From JAFGFY01 sp964520425 (GTDB lineage: Bacteria > Desulfobacterota > DSM-4660 > Desulfatiglandales > HGW-15), in NCBI GenBank assembly GCA_964520425.1, contig CAZFMX010000088.1:1-12418 (forward strand): a stretch of 12,418 nucleotides of DNA. Direction: 5' to 3'. Each line of letters opens with the position of its first letter. The first letter of the stretch is position 1. A program made the translations under genes and the position numbers. Under the pieces are notes generated by a model. That model made no database searches. It saw only the letters and a list, made by a program, of their open reading frames with translations, and was not told the origin of the DNA. Shown here in pieces: positions 12,289 to 12,418 of this stretch.

Positions 12289-12361
12289 ATTTTATTTATA
12301 TCATGGTGATTGCAGTAGAAAAAGAATAGAGTTGAACTAATCCTTTACACTATTTCACTAT

Positions 12362-12418
12362 CAGAAAGGGCAAACCCGTCTAAAGGCGGGGACGCAAAGC
12401 CACGGGTCTAAAGCCGAA
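12362..12418 (+). promoter_or_regulatory. Cyclic di-GMP-I (GEMM-I) riboswitch, 5' part, cut by window
   Basis: The core AGGGCAAACC (12367-12376), a P1b stem CCCGTC/GGCGGG (12375-12390), GGACGCAAAGCC (12390-12401) and GGGTCTAA (12404-12411) match the GEMM-I consensus in order and spacing. The base equivalent to Vc2 G20, which reads one guanine of the ligand, is G at 12369, favouring c-di-GMP over cGAMP. The intercalating adenine (Vc2 A47) is at 12396. The P1b loop is TAAA where GAAA is usual. The second helix, its receptor, the expression platform and the controlled gene lie beyond the right edge, on the plus strand. Confidence 0.93.

Overview
The window looks like a piece of chromosome from an anaerobic Desulfobacterota (deltaproteobacterium). 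This is inferred from gene content: an electron-transfer flavoprotein operon, CxxC-type small zinc proteins, a giant HD-domain protein of a kind I associate with this group, a GEMM-I (c-di-GMP) riboswitch and a structured intergenic repeat. No rRNA or marker gene is present to fix the taxon. Most genes look moderately AT-rich, the intergenic DNA is more so, and one gene (flavin-reductase-like, 8828-9364) is clearly GC-richer. The window contains no integrase, complete IS element, CRISPR array or recognisable phage gene.

Layout. The left edge cuts a tRNA with anticodon CAT (minus strand) that has its own promoter. A 216-aa protein of unknown function (437-1087, +) with an N-terminal CxxC/HH cluster follows and ends in a good intrinsic terminator. 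Convergent with it are etfA and etfB (1325-3201, minus, transcribed etfB then etfA), the two subunits of electron-transfer flavoprotein, with a leader of about 240 nt carrying two palindromes. A 480-bp divergent control region then leads into the dominant gene, a 1563-codon ORF (3682-8373, +). Its protein has a degenerate methyltransferase-like N-terminal region, a GlnD-like HD domain near residues 1004-1083 and a long helical C-terminus. A 99-aa zinc-ribbon protein (8527-8826, +) follows. Its Shine-Dalgarno can be masked by a perfect upstream complement that overlaps its own promoter. It stops one base from the convergent flavin-reductase-like gene.

From about 9450 to the right edge coding becomes sparse and decayed. 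A lipoprotein-like gene (9452-9991) is split by one in-frame TAA. A diguanylate cyclase (GGDEF) domain (10071-10511) has TAG exactly where the codon before GGEEF would usually encode an aromatic residue, and lacks its N-terminal start. Two small membrane-protein genes (10754-10948 and 11372-11665) look intact. Between them lie a palindromic intergenic repeat (about 11058-11143) and a strong terminator. The last kilobase holds inverted repeats, a probable gene remnant (12028-12225) and, at the very end, the first half of a cyclic di-GMP-I riboswitch (12362 to the edge) facing right, whose target gene lies outside the window.

How the genes work together. Only etfBA forms a clear functional unit: EtfAB carries electrons from acyl-CoA dehydrogenases (or similar) to the quinone pool. 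The large HD protein is the best candidate for something undescribed. Its substrate cannot be read from sequence. The broken GGDEF gene and the riboswitch both concern cyclic di-GMP but are about 2 kb apart and not one operon.
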